Positions 17,901-27,400 are shown, numbered from the stretch's first letter. The stretch is 64,000 bases of DNA from Candidatus Nanopelagicales bacterium (GCA_030830475.1 JAURMX010000035.1:1-64000); one strand, 5' to 3'. Notes: generated from the sequence alone by a model not told the origin. Numbers and translations are program-made.

Positions 17901-18691
17901 GCGAAGACACCTCTGCCGCCCTTACCTACAGTAGTTATCTCAAGGTTGATGAATTACTAAATCTCCAGACCCCCCTTTCTGAAGGTCCAGAGCATGATGA
18001 ACTCCTCTTCATTGTTATCCACCAAACCTATGAACTCTGGTTCAAGCAAATGATTCATGAGTTTCAAGCCGCTGGCAAAGCTTTACAGCAAGGGGACACT
18101 CATTACGCGTTGTCATTGCTTGGTCGTATCAGAACGATTTTGAAAATATGTGTCGCCCAAATAGACATCCTTGAAACGATGACACCTTTGCAGTTCAACT
18201 CATTTCGCGATCGTTTGGGCGCATCCAGCGGATTTCAATCGGCGCAGTTTCGCGAGGTAGAAGCTATTTTAGGTCGTCGTGATTCCAAAGCCGCTGCTCA
18301 TCTTCTTCCAAATGACAAGGCCAGAGTGGAAGCATTGATGAGATCACCATCTATTTGGGATTGCACCTTAAGTTATGTCGCAAAGCGAGGCTTCACATTG
18401 CCACAAAGTATTTTGCAACGTGATGTTTCTCAGCAGTACGCACCATCTGAAGATGTGCAAGCGGTACTGATTGATCTGCATCGCAGAGATCCAGAGGCGG
18501 CAATGGTTTGCGAACGGCTTATGGATATTGATGAAGGGCTACAGGAGTGGCGTTACCGACATGTGAAGATGGTGGAGCGCACTATTGGCCAAAAAGCAGG
18601 CACTGGAGGATCGAGTGGTGCCAAGTATTTAGCATCCACTCTTTTCAATCCAGTGTTCCCAGATTTATGGGAGATCAGAAGTAAGTTTTAA
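17897..18691 (+). CDS. kynA: Tryptophan 2,3-dioxygenase
   Basis: Haem-dependent dioxygenase of 264 aa converting L-tryptophan to N-formylkynurenine. The substrate-site segment HDELLFIVIHQTYELWFKQM carries the conserved distal His (H42), MTPLQFNSFRDRLGASSGFQS is a family hallmark, and RHVKMVERTIGQKAGTGGSSGAKYL carries the proximal haem-ligand His (H222) and the glycine-rich loop. It is coupled to kynU by a 4-base overlap. Its TAA and the ileS stop on the other strand share the palindrome TTAA, so there is no room for a separate terminator between these convergent genes. Confidence 0.95.
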   Translation: MSEDTSAALTYSSYLKVDELLNLQTPLSEGPEHDELLFIVIHQTYELWFKQMIHEFQAAGKALQQGDTHYALSLLGRIRTILKICVAQIDILETMTPLQFNSFRDRLGASSGFQSAQFREVEAILGRRDSKAAAHLLPNDKARVEALMRSPSIWDCTLSYVAKRGFTLPQSILQRDVSQQYAPSEDVQAVLIDLHRRDPEAAMVCERLMDIDEGLQEWRYRHVKMVERTIGQKAGTGGSSGAKYLASTLFNPVFPDLWEIRSKF

Positions 18692-21600
18692 GCTTTCTCT
18701 AGCTGGAGCTTGAGACCAAGCTCCTCCTCGCTAACACCAAGTGTGCTGTCCTGTGTGAAAGAGAGCGCTAAAACCTCTTCGCTAATCCACTGTGATCCAG
18801 AGTTGAGCGCAGCAACATACTCCGGCGCACAGTTCCATTTCACATTAATGCGATCACTGATATCAAAGCCGGATGATTTTCGAGCATCTTGAATCGCTCT
18901 AATCGCCTCACGGATTACACCTTTGGAGATTAACTCTGGGGAGAGTTGGAGATCAAGGGCCACGCTTTCTCCAGAATGAGAGGAAACCGCCCATCCGGTT
19001 CGTGGGGTTTCTGTGATTACCAAATCCTCTTCACCAATCGATGCGGATTTACCTTCGCCGTAAGTGATATCTACCTGGCCTTGGCTGCGAACTTGAGCAA
19101 CTAATTGGACAGCGGAGGTCGAGCTGAGTGCTTGCGCAATCGCCTGCACATCACCACCATATCTGGCGCCAAGTGATCTGAAGTTGGCCTTGATCGATAC
19201 ATCAACTAGATCAGCTCCGGCGGCAGACAAATCATCCAACTGCTCCACATTCAATTCATCGGCGATTTGATCGCGCAACTCTGTGGAGAGTGATTTCCAG
19301 CCAGAAGCCGCAATCAGAGCGCGGGAGAGAGGTTGTCTAATCTTCACCTGTGATTGCGCACGAGCAGCTCGACCTAACTCAACCAATCTACGGGTTAAAG
19401 CCACATCATTTGAGAGCTTCTCATCTATCAGCGTCGAGTCAGCAACAGGGAAATCTGCCAAATGAACTGATGAGAAAGCCTTGGAATCTACCTTGCGGAT
19501 CAATTGCTGCCAAACATGTTCGGTAATAAAAGGAACCAATGGAGCCATCAAAAGAGTGAGTGTTTTCAAGCAGTGTTGCAGAGTTGAAAGAGCTGCTACA
19601 TCGCCATCCCAGAACCGGCGTCGCGAACGTCGCACATACCAGTTGGATAGATCATCGATAAATCTGGCCAGAGCAGCTCCCGCTTTCTGCGAGTCAAAGT
19701 TATTTAGCGCATCATCTATCTCGTTGATGAGTTGATTTAACTCGCTAACAATCCAGCGGTCCATTGTTGAAAGATTCAACTCATTAGAAAATGGCGTTGG
19801 CTGGTAATCAGATGCGGATGCATAGAGAGAAAAGAAGGAGACTGTATTCCAGTAGGTGAGTAAGGTTTTACGTACCACCTCAGAAATCGCATCATGTCCG
19901 ACACGTCGCGCACTCCATGGCGAACCAGCCGCTAACATGTACCAACGCACCGCATCGGCACCGTGTTGATCCATCAATGCCATGGGCTCTAGAACATTTC
20001 CTAAATGCTTACTCATTTTCCGGCCATCTTTATCCAAGATGTGACCCAGACAAAGTACGGTTTTATATGAGGATTTATCAAAAACCAATGTGCCAATTGC
20101 CATTAAGGTGTAAAACCAGCCACGGGTTTGATCGATAGCTTCGCAGATGAAATCAGCGGGATAAGCTGCATTGAATTTTTCATCCGAACCTGGTTTATGT
20201 GGGTAGCCCCATTGCGCAAATGGCATCGCACCGGAGTCATACCAACAATCAATTACCTCTGGAGTACGGGTCATCTTGGAACCGCAGCTTTGACAGGCAA
20301 ACTCGATTTCATCCACATACGGTCTATGCAATTCGAGCCCGGTTAGTTCACGTCCCACTTTAGCTTCTAACTCTTTTAGCGAACCAAAAGATTCTTCATG
20401 GGTATTTTCGCAACGCCATATGGGAAGGGGGGTTCCCCAATAACGGTTTCGCGAGAGCGCCCAATCAATGTTGTTGTTTAACCAATCACCAAACCGACCG
20501 GTCTTGATGGTTTCTGGATGCCAATCTGTCGCCGCATTCTCGCGCAACAAAGCATCCTTTATCTTGGTGGTTCGGATATACCAAGAAGGTTGTGCGTAAT
20601 AAATCAGCGGTGTATGGCAACGCCAGCAATGCGGATAGGAGTGCTCATATTGTTGGTGTTTGTACAAGGCACCCTTTGCCTTTAACTCCTTAACAAGAGG
20701 TTTATCTGCCTCTTTAAAGAACAAACCACCAACCAGAGTTATCTCATCGGCAAAGTGACCATTTGGCAGCACCGGATTTACTACAGGAAGTTCATAACCA
20801 CGGCAGCTTTGTAAATCGTCAGCACCAAAAGCTGGAGCTTGATGCACCAGACCTGTTCCATCCTCCGTTGTTACATAATCAGCCAAGATTACAAAGTGCG
20901 CATCGGGAATCTCTACAAAATCAAATGGTCTGCGATATCCCGTGCGCTCTAAAGATGATCCTTTGATTTTCTTGATGATTTCTGCGCCTTCACCGGCAAC
21001 TCCAATCAGAGGTTCTGCAACCACAAAAACCTCACTCTGCACCTCTTCACTTCCTTTGGTGCGCACCACAACATAATCCACCTCGGGATGAACTGCGATG
21101 GCGGTGTTGGAAACCAAGGTCCAGGGGGTTGTGGTCCAAACCAAAAGGGAGGCGTTCAAATCTTTTAACTCACCCGTTGTAATTGGAAAGCGCACATAGA
21201 CCGAAGGATCTTTGACAGTTTCATATCCTTGAGCTAACTCATGATCAGACAAACCAGTTCCGCAACGTGGACAGTAAGGTGCAACTCGGTGATCCTGAAC
21301 TAGCAAACCTTTTTGGTGAATCTGAGCTAGTGACCACCAGACGCTTTCAATGTACTCATTAGACATAGTCCAATAGGCCTCATCAAAATCGACCCAGAAG
21401 CCCATTCGCTCAGTCATAGATGTAAAGGCATCTACATGTCGCTGCACAGATTCGCGACATTTTTCATTAAAGGCAGCGATACCGTACTTCTCGATATCAC
21501 CCTTACCGGAGAATCCAAGCTCTTTTTCAACTGCGATCTCCACGGGGAGTCCATGGCAATCCCAACCTGCTTTGCGGATTACCTGCTTACCTTTCATGGT

Positions 21601-21831
21601 GTGAAATCGCGGGAACACATCCTTAAATACGCGAGCTTCAATGTGATGGGTTCCAGGCAATCCATTTGCAGTCGGTGGACCTTCGTAAAAAGTCCAAGAT
21701 TCTCCACCCGCTCTAGCTCGAACGCTCTGGTGGAAGATGTCTTGTGTCTGCCAAAAATTTAGAATTTCATGTTCGATGGTAGGTAAATCAATAGAGGGCG
21801 AAAGCGCTTGATATGGCGAATTGCTAGTCAT
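18688..21831 (-). CDS. ileS: Isoleucyl-tRNA synthetase
   Basis: Class I aminoacyl-tRNA synthetase of 1047 aa charging tRNA-Ile. It has the HIGH-type box in GPPTANGLPGTHHIEARVFKD, the KMSKS box in KDGRKMSKHLGNV, an editing (CP1) domain with WTTTPWTLVSNTAIAV, and the long C-terminal region of the eukaryote-like long IleRS type common in Actinobacteria. Two starts are possible: the ATG at 21852 and the ATG at 21831. I prefer 21831 because AGGGAGG lies at the right distance in front of it and this Shine-Dalgarno is the one sequestered by the T-box leader. It is convergent with kynA. Confidence 0.97.
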   Translation of the reverse strand: MTSNSPYQALSPSIDLPTIEHEILNFWQTQDIFHQSVRARAGGESWTFYEGPPTANGLPGTHHIEARVFKDVFPRFHTMKGKQVIRKAGWDCHGLPVEIAVEKELGFSGKGDIEKYGIAAFNEKCRESVQRHVDAFTSMTERMGFWVDFDEAYWTMSNEYIESVWWSLAQIHQKGLLVQDHRVAPYCPRCGTGLSDHELAQGYETVKDPSVYVRFPITTGELKDLNASLLVWTTTPWTLVSNTAIAVHPEVDYVVVRTKGSEEVQSEVFVVAEPLIGVAGEGAEIIKKIKGSSLERTGYRRPFDFVEIPDAHFVILADYVTTEDGTGLVHQAPAFGADDLQSCRGYELPVVNPVLPNGHFADEITLVGGLFFKEADKPLVKELKAKGALYKHQQYEHSYPHCWRCHTPLIYYAQPSWYIRTTKIKDALLRENAATDWHPETIKTGRFGDWLNNNIDWALSRNRYWGTPLPIWRCENTHEESFGSLKELEAKVGRELTGLELHRPYVDEIEFACQSCGSKMTRTPEVIDCWYDSGAMPFAQWGYPHKPGSDEKFNAAYPADFICEAIDQTRGWFYTLMAIGTLVFDKSSYKTVLCLGHILDKDGRKMSKHLGNVLEPMALMDQHGADAVRWYMLAAGSPWSARRVGHDAISEVVRKTLLTYWNTVSFFSLYASASDYQPTPFSNELNLSTMDRWIVSELNQLINEIDDALNNFDSQKAGAALARFIDDLSNWYVRRSRRRFWDGDVAALSTLQHCLKTLTLLMAPLVPFITEHVWQQLIRKVDSKAFSSVHLADFPVADSTLIDEKLSNDVALTRRLVELGRAARAQSQVKIRQPLSRALIAASGWKSLSTELRDQIADELNVEQLDDLSAAGADLVDVSIKANFRSLGARYGGDVQAIAQALSSTSAVQLVAQVRSQGQVDITYGEGKSASIGEEDLVITETPRTGWAVSSHSGESVALDLQLSPELISKGVIREAIRAIQDARKSSGFDISDRINVKWNCAPEYVAALNSGSQWISEEVLALSFTQDSTLGVSEEELGLKLQLEKA

Positions 21832-22080
21832 CTTCTTGCCCTCCCTAAACATTGCTCTGACACGGTTTGCGTCAGATGCTTGGAGGGGCGATCACTTTCA
21901 GACCGCGGTACCACCCGCCTTGCAAACACCTCAAATTTCTTGGGTGTTCACCACTTACTTGTCTTGCCGTTGGTTCTAGATGAGTCACCGTGATGCTGGC
22001 GTGAGCCCATTTCTTCCAACTCGCTAACAGGTGATGGCCTGGTCATTGCGAATCCTTGTTACAGGTCTTTTTGCAAGGAG
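21832..22080 (-). promoter_or_regulatory. Translational T-box leader of ileS
   Basis: On the minus strand the leader carries the T-box sequence GGGTGGTACCGCGG (complement of about 21902-21917). GCGGTC just after the tRNA-binding bulge can pair with GATCGC, and the adjoining CCCTCC can either join this antisequestrator helix or pair with GGGAGG, the ileS Shine-Dalgarno. No oligo-T terminator follows, so control is at translation, as described for actinobacterial ileS T-boxes. A candidate Ile specifier codon ATC lies in GGCCATCACC (complement of 22033-22035), within a short stem-I region. Uncharged tRNA-Ile would open the ribosome-binding site. This fills most of the only gene-free stretch over 300 bases. 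Confidence 0.88.
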
Positions 22081-22083
22081 CTC

Positions 22084-22089
22084 ATTCTA
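22084..22089 (-). promoter_or_regulatory. -10 element of the ileS leader
   Basis: The minus strand reads TAGAAT here, placing transcription start near 22077, just before the T-box leader fold. No clear -35 is seen. Confidence 0.4.
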
Positions 22090-22153
22090 ACCTAGGAGTA
22101 GGAGCTAAAACCTCGGGTAAGCGAGGCGAGTGGCGTTTATTGATGCAAACCTT

Positions 22154-22159
22154 TAGCCT
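22154..22159 (+). promoter_or_regulatory. Possible leaderless -10 of the TraR/DksA-type gene
   Basis: TAGCCT ends 8 bases before the GTG start of the next gene. There is no ribosome-binding site in this interval, so a leaderless message is plausible. The spacing is one base longer than in the better examples. Confidence 0.3.
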
Positions 22160-22167
22160 TCGCCGTT

Positions 22168-23028
22168 GTGGCATTGAAAAAGAGGTTATCAAAAGCGGTT
22201 GCAAAGCTGAAGAAAGCTCCTGCCAAAAAACCGGTGGCCAAAAAACCGGTGGCCAAAAAAGCGGTGGCCAAAAAAGCGCCAGCTAAAAAGGCGCCAGCCA
22301 AGAAACCGGTGGCCAAGAAGGCTCCTGCCAAGAAGGCGCCAACCAAGAAAGCTCCGGCTAAAACCACACCGGTTAAGAAAGCTCCGGTTCGCCCAACCTT
22401 GGCCAAAAAAGCGCCTGCCAAGAAACCTGCCGCAGAGATAATTAAAGGTGCTCACAAGACTGCACTAACAAGTAGTACGGCAAAAGGTGGAGCAACCACC
22501 ATCTCGGTTTACAAACCTGAGATAGAGGCCAGCGATGTTGTAGTGGTTGAGGAAAAGCGATTAGTTCTTCCACCACCAGTTAGAAAGCCAAAGCCAGGCA
22601 AGAAAGCCCCAGGCCTAAAACCAATCAAAGCTGCTCCTGCGCCATTTGTAAGCGAGGGCGAAGAAAACTGGACCGCCACTGAGTTAAAGGCGATCCGTGC
22701 AGATTTAGCTAAAGATCTAGTCCGACTTAAGACAGAGTTGGAGGCGATTGAAAGTGAAATGGATGATTTGATTGAAGCATCTGGGGTCGGCGCTGGCGAT
22801 GATCAGGCTGATGCCGGAGCGAAAACCTTCGAGCGGGAACATGAAATCTCTTTGGTCTATAACGCCCGAGATATGGTGCTGCAAACAGAACGCGCCCTAG
22901 AGCGAATTGATAACAAGACATACGGTCGCTGTGAAGATTGCGGAAATGCCATCGGTAAAGCTCGTCTGCAGGTATTCCCGCGCGCAACTCTTTGCATGCT
23001 ATGCAAACAGAAGGAAGAGCGTCGCTAG
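22168..23028 (+). CDS. TraR/DksA-family zinc-finger protein with Lys/Ala/Pro-rich histone-like N-terminus
   Basis: Protein of 286 aa from the GTG at 22168. Residues about 15-90 are a low-complexity basic tract built from AKKAPAKKPVAKK-type repeats, resembling histone H1 tails and the tail of mycobacterial HupB. After a linker come a helical, acidic segment (ELKAIRADLAKDLVRLKTEL, about 170-200) and a C-terminal four-cysteine zinc finger, C255-x2-C258-x17-C276-x2-C279, in YGRCEDCGNAIG and LCMLCKQKEERR. The zinc finger and helices place it in the DksA/TraR family, which acts on RNA polymerase; the basic tail probably binds nucleic acid. A related gene upstream of lspA is common in Actinobacteria. 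Its target is not known to me. Confidence 0.85.
   Translation: MALKKRLSKAVAKLKKAPAKKPVAKKPVAKKAVAKKAPAKKAPAKKPVAKKAPAKKAPTKKAPAKTTPVKKAPVRPTLAKKAPAKKPAAEIIKGAHKTALTSSTAKGGATTISVYKPEIEASDVVVVEEKRLVLPPPVRKPKPGKKAPGLKPIKAAPAPFVSEGEENWTATELKAIRADLAKDLVRLKTELEAIESEMDDLIEASGVGAGDDQADAGAKTFEREHEISLVYNARDMVLQTERALERIDNKTYGRCEDCGNAIGKARLQVFPRATLCMLCKQKEERR
22212..22432 (+). repeat. Tandem coding repeat for the AKKAPA/AKKPVA tract
   Basis: A 15-base unit, AAAAAACCGGTGGCC, is nearly perfectly repeated at the 5' end and then degenerates through variants coding for KKAPA and KKPVA. It lies wholly inside the TraR/DksA-type gene. Such repeats can change copy number by slippage in whole 15-base steps without shifting the frame. 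Confidence 0.8.
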
Positions 23029-23528
23029 AGTCGTCACGTGCAAATCGCGCGCGACGACTATTTATTGCTTTAGTTACTTTAGTTTTTGCCATTGATCTAA
23101 TTACCAAAAATTGGGCAGCCAGCTATCTTCAGTTTCGCGAGCCGGTAAAGGTATTGGGTGATTTCCTAAAATTAACTTATGGAACCAACCCGGGAGCGGG
23201 TTTTAGCTTGGCCACCGATGCCACACCTTTGTTGTCCTCGTTAAAGTTATGTGTCGCCGCATTCATTATTTACTACATGCGCAAAGTGCAAAATAGAGGT
23301 TGGGCGATTGGTCTAGCTCTACTTCTCGGCGGCGTTTTAGGAAATCTGTGGGATCGCGCCGTTCGCCCACCAGGGGTTTGGCGGGGCGAGGTTATCGATT
23401 GGATTGAATTGCCAAATTGGCCGATTTTTAATGTGGCAGATTCCGCCATAGTTTGCGCTGGAATCCTGCTGACTATTTTGGCTATGAGAGATATCCAGCC
23501 TTACAAGAAACCAAATCGGAGCGCTTGA
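22992..23528 (+). CDS. lspA: Lipoprotein signal peptidase (signal peptidase II)
   Basis: Integral membrane aspartyl protease of about 178 aa that removes the signal peptide from diacylated prolipoproteins. Four hydrophobic helices are visible. The catalytic aspartates are D136 in GEVIDWIELPNWPIFN and D150 in VADSAI, and the conserved NPGAGFSL and GNLWDRAV segments are present. The start is uncertain: ATG 22992 or ATG 23001 both lie inside the end of the upstream gene and lack a ribosome-binding site, implying translational coupling. Its TGA overlaps the ATG of the pseudouridine synthase. It works after Lgt, encoded at 38699. Confidence 0.92.
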   Translation: MHAMQTEGRASLESSRANRARRLFIALVTLVFAIDLITKNWAASYLQFREPVKVLGDFLKLTYGTNPGAGFSLATDATPLLSSLKLCVAAFIIYYMRKVQNRGWAIGLALLLGGVLGNLWDRAVRPPGVWRGEVIDWIELPNWPIFNVADSAIVCAGILLTILAMRDIQPYKKPNRSA

Positions 23529-24463
23529 TGTCATCCAATCGAGAACGTAAAGAGGTATTGATCAGTCAGGAGTTAGATGGAGAACGGGTTGACTCGGCAC
23601 TCTCTAAGCTTTTAGAGCTTTCACGCAGTAATGTCGCAGATTTACTTAACGCGGGTGATGTAGTTCAGGGTAAGAAGCCCCTATCCAAATCAGATCGAGT
23701 TCGAGTTGGCGATCGACTAATTGTCACTTTGCCAGAACCATTTGACCCTCTAGAGCTGAGGCCGACTCCAATTGAGGAGTTGGAGATTGTTTATGATGAT
23801 CAGGATGTAGTTGTTGTTAACAAACCAGTTGGATGTGCCGCTCACGCCAGCCCAGGATGGATGGGACCAACCGTTGTTGGCGCATTAATTGCTCGTGGTT
23901 ATCGCATCTCAACATCAGGACCGCAAGAGCGGCAAGGAATTGTTCAGAGACTTGATGCGGGAACATCTGGATTAATGTTATTGGCGAAAAATGAAAACTC
24001 TTACACTGCGATGAAAAATCAATTTAGGAACCGCACTGTAAAGAAGGTTTATCACACCTTGGTACAAGGTCATATCGATCCCAGCGAAGGAACTATCGAT
24101 GCTCCAATTGGTAGACACCCTCGCGAGGATTATCGATTTGCGGTTGTTGCTGATGGCAAACCGAGCATTACCCACTATCAAGTTCTAGAGTTTTACTCGA
24201 GCGCCTCTCTATTGAGGGTGGAGCTAGAGACTGGCCGCACCCATCAAATCCGAGTTCACTTCAATGCCTTGCGTCATCCACTGGTGGGAGATCTTGCCTA
24301 TGGTGGAGATCCTGTGCTGGCGGCGAAGTTAGAGTTGAAACGCCCCTGGCTGCATGCCATCGAGTTGAGCTTTACTCAACCTTCGACTGATGAGCGCATC
24401 ACACTCCATGCGCCCCTGCCAGCAGACCTGCAACGCGCCTTAGAGTTTTTAACCGTTAAATAG
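23528..24463 (+). CDS. rluD: RluA/RluD-family 23S rRNA pseudouridine synthase
   Basis: Pseudouridine synthase of 311 aa with an N-terminal S4 RNA-binding domain (RVDSALSKLLELSRSNVADLL to about residue 70) and the catalytic domain. The catalytic Asp is D143 in GIVQRLDAGTSGLMLLAK, and the HTLVQGHIDP and ETGRTHQIRVHF motifs are present. RluD modifies helix 69 of 23S rRNA; which uridines this enzyme targets is inferred from the family. The reading frame extends 25 codons upstream into lspA, but the ATG overlapping the lspA TGA is the sensible start. Position between lspA and dnaE is conserved in Actinobacteria. Confidence 0.92.
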   Translation: MSSNRERKEVLISQELDGERVDSALSKLLELSRSNVADLLNAGDVVQGKKPLSKSDRVRVGDRLIVTLPEPFDPLELRPTPIEELEIVYDDQDVVVVNKPVGCAAHASPGWMGPTVVGALIARGYRISTSGPQERQGIVQRLDAGTSGLMLLAKNENSYTAMKNQFRNRTVKKVYHTLVQGHIDPSEGTIDAPIGRHPREDYRFAVVADGKPSITHYQVLEFYSSASLLRVELETGRTHQIRVHFNALRHPLVGDLAYGGDPVLAAKLELKRPWLHAIELSFTQPSTDERITLHAPLPADLQRALEFLTVK

Positions 24464-24474
24464 CCCGTAGGGAG

Positions 24475-24480
24475 TAATCT
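24475..24480 (+). promoter_or_regulatory. Possible leaderless -10 of dnaE
   Basis: TAATCT ends 8 bases before the dnaE GTG, in the short gap after rluD. No ribosome-binding site lies between them. Confidence 0.35.
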
Positions 24481-24488
24481 CGCCGACC

Positions 24489-27400
24489 GTGAGCCAAGGT
24501 TTTGTCCATCTACATGTGCATACCGAGTACTCCATGCTCGATGGCGCAGCCCGAATAGAGACACTAGCTCAAGAGGTTGCCAGCACCGGTGATGGTGCGA
24601 TTGCGATGACCGATCACGGCAATGTTTTTGGCGCCTTTGATTTTTATAAAACCATGAAAAAAGCAGGGGTTAAGCCGATTATTGGCATTGAAGCATACGT
24701 CGCTCCTGAATCCCGCTTTGATAAAAAGCGAGTTAAGTGGGCCGAAGGTGGAGAGGATGATGTCTCGGGTGGTGGCGCTTATACCCACATGACCATTTTG
24801 GCTGAAGACAATGTTGGTTTAGCAAATCTTTTTAAGCTCTCCTCTTTAGCTTCGTTAGAAGGTTTCTATTACAAGCCCCGTATGGATCGAGAGATTCTCT
24901 CGCAATATTCGCAAGGGCTGATTGCCACTACAGGTTGCCCAGGTGGAGAGATTCAGACCCGTATTCGCATGGGTGCATATAAAGAAGCCAGGGCGGCGGC
25001 AGCAAGTTACCGTGACATTTTTGGTGCCGAAAATTATTTTGTCGAAATTATGGATCATGGGATTGAGATTGAACGTAGAGTCAAAGATGATCTATTGAAA
25101 TTGGCAAAAGAGTTGGGGTTGCCTCTTCTTGCCACAAACGATTTACATTACACATACGCTGATGACGCTAAGCATCATGAGGCATTGCTATGTATTCAAT
25201 CCGGCTCCACCCTGGCCGACCCAAAAAGATTTAAATTTGAAAATAGCGAGTTCTATTTGAAGGATGCAGCAACAATGCGGCGGATATTTAAAGATATCGA
25301 GTCTGCTTGTGATAACACCCTATTGATTGCCGAGCGTTGCAATACAACCTTACGGGAAAATGAAAATCTATTGCCAAAATTCCCGGTTCCATCTGGCGAA
25401 ACTGAGGATAGCTGGCTGGTAAAAGAGGCGCACAAAGGATTGCAAAACCGTTTTAACAATGTAATTCCTGATGGATATATCGAGAGATTAAATTATGAAC
25501 TCGAGGTTATGACCAAAATGGGATTCCCTGGTTACTTCCTGGTTGTTGCAGATCTTGTTAATCACGCCATATCTCAAGGAATCAGAGTTGGACCAGGGCG
25601 AGGATCAGCGGCGGGCTCGCTTGTTTCTTACGCGCTTGGTATCACCGCCTTAGATCCTATAAAACACGGCTTACTTTTTGAGCGCTTCCTCAACCCAGAA
25701 CGTATCTCCATGCCCGATATCGATTTGGATTTCGATGAGCGTAGACGTGGAGAGATGATCCGATATGCCACCAATAAATATGGTGATGATCGAGTAGCTC
25801 AGATCATCACCTACGGCACCATCAAATCAAAGCAAGCCATCAAAGATTCCACTCGAGTACTGGGCTATCCATATGCGATAGGCGAGAAGTTAACCAAGGC
25901 GCTACCTCCTGCCATCATGGGCAAGGACATTTCCCTAGCCGGTGTGTTTGATAATGAAAATGATCGCTATGCCGAAGCACAAGAGTTTAGAAATATCTAT
26001 GAAACAGACCCAGATTCCAAAACCATCGTGGATATGGCAAGAGGTCTAGAAGGATTAAAACGGCAATGGGGTGTTCACGCCGCCGGAGTTATCTTAAGTC
26101 GCGAACCACTTCTTGATGTCATACCAATTCATCGCCGTGAAGCAGATGGAGCCATCATCACCCAGTTTGATATGGGAGCCTGCGAATCTACGGGTTTGTT
26201 GAAGATGGATTTCTTAGGGCTTAGAAACCTTTCGGTACTTGATGATTGTTTACTTAACATTAAAAACAATCAAGGTAAGAGTTTAGTCCTAGAGGATTTG
26301 CCTTTATCTGATCAGAAAACCTTCGAACTGCTTTCTCGAGGCGACACCCTTGGCGTATTTCAATTAGATAGCGCGCCAATCCGCGCACTGCTTAGATCAA
26401 TGGTTCCCGACTCCTTTGAGGATATCTCGGCTGTTATTGCACTTTATCGTCCCGGACCAATGGGTGTTAATGCGCACAATGATTACGCTGATCGCAAAAA
26501 TAAACGTAAGAGAATCGAACCTATACATCCAGAGTTAAGCGAAGCGCTCAAAGAGATTTTGGATGACACTTATGGCCTAATTGTTTATCAAGAGCAGGTT
26601 ATGGCTATCGCACAAAAATTGGCCGGCTTCTCTCTTGGTCGCGCAGATTTGCTACGCAAAGCCATGGGTAAAAAGAATAAGGAGATCCTCGATAAAGAGT
26701 ATGTCCACTTTGAAGCGGGTATGCGTGCGAATGGATTTTCCAGCGTAGCTATTGAAGAGCTTTGGAAAACGTTGATTCCTTTTTCGGATTACGCCTTTAA
26801 CCGAGCCCACAGCGCTGGTTATGGAGTAGTTTCCTTCTGGACCGCTTACCTCAAGGCAAACTACCCGACCGAGTACATGGCGGCTCTACTTACCAGTGTT
26901 AGGGATGACAAGGATAAATCTGCGCTCTATCTAAATGAATGCCGTCGAATGGGAATTAAGGTCCTGCCCCCAGATGTAAATGATTCAAATGGTGAGTACA
27001 CACCAACTGGCCAGGACATTAGGTTTGGTTTGGCTGCAATCCGTAACGTTGGTGAAAATGTAGTGTCCTCAATCGCTAAGAATCGTGTTGAGAAGGGTCG
27101 CTACCAATCATTTGGTGATTTTCTATCAAAGGTAGATGTCCATGTTTGTAACAAGAAGACTATTGAATCTTTGATTAAAGCGGGAGCTTTTGACTCACTG
27201 GGCCATTCCAGAAAAGGGTTGATGAACATTTACCTGGAAGCGATTGATTCAGTAATGGAGACCAAACGTGCCGAATCGATTGGTCAATTCGATCTTTTTG
27301 GAGGCGTTAACTTAGCTTCCCCATCTGCTGTTTCTGGAGTTGAATTACAAATAGATGAAGCGGAGTGGGAAAAGGCGCTTTTACTCTCCTACGAGCGCGA

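Noticed and set aside
21832-21852. ileS start at the ATG at 21852
   Set aside because: The extra seven codons contain the Shine-Dalgarno sequence that serves the ATG at 21831 and is the target of the T-box sequestering helix.
22212-22432. Tandem repeats as a CRISPR array
   Set aside because: The units are contiguous 15-base coding repeats without spacers, inside a protein gene.
22189-22455. Repetitive minus-strand frames opposite the AKKAPA tract
   Set aside because: They arise from the tandem repeat read backwards and have no start context; the plus-strand gene ends in a true zinc finger.
23453-23527. Longer N-terminus of the pseudouridine synthase
   Set aside because: It would overlap lspA by 75 bases. 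The ATG overlapping the lspA stop matches the coupling style of neighbouring genes.
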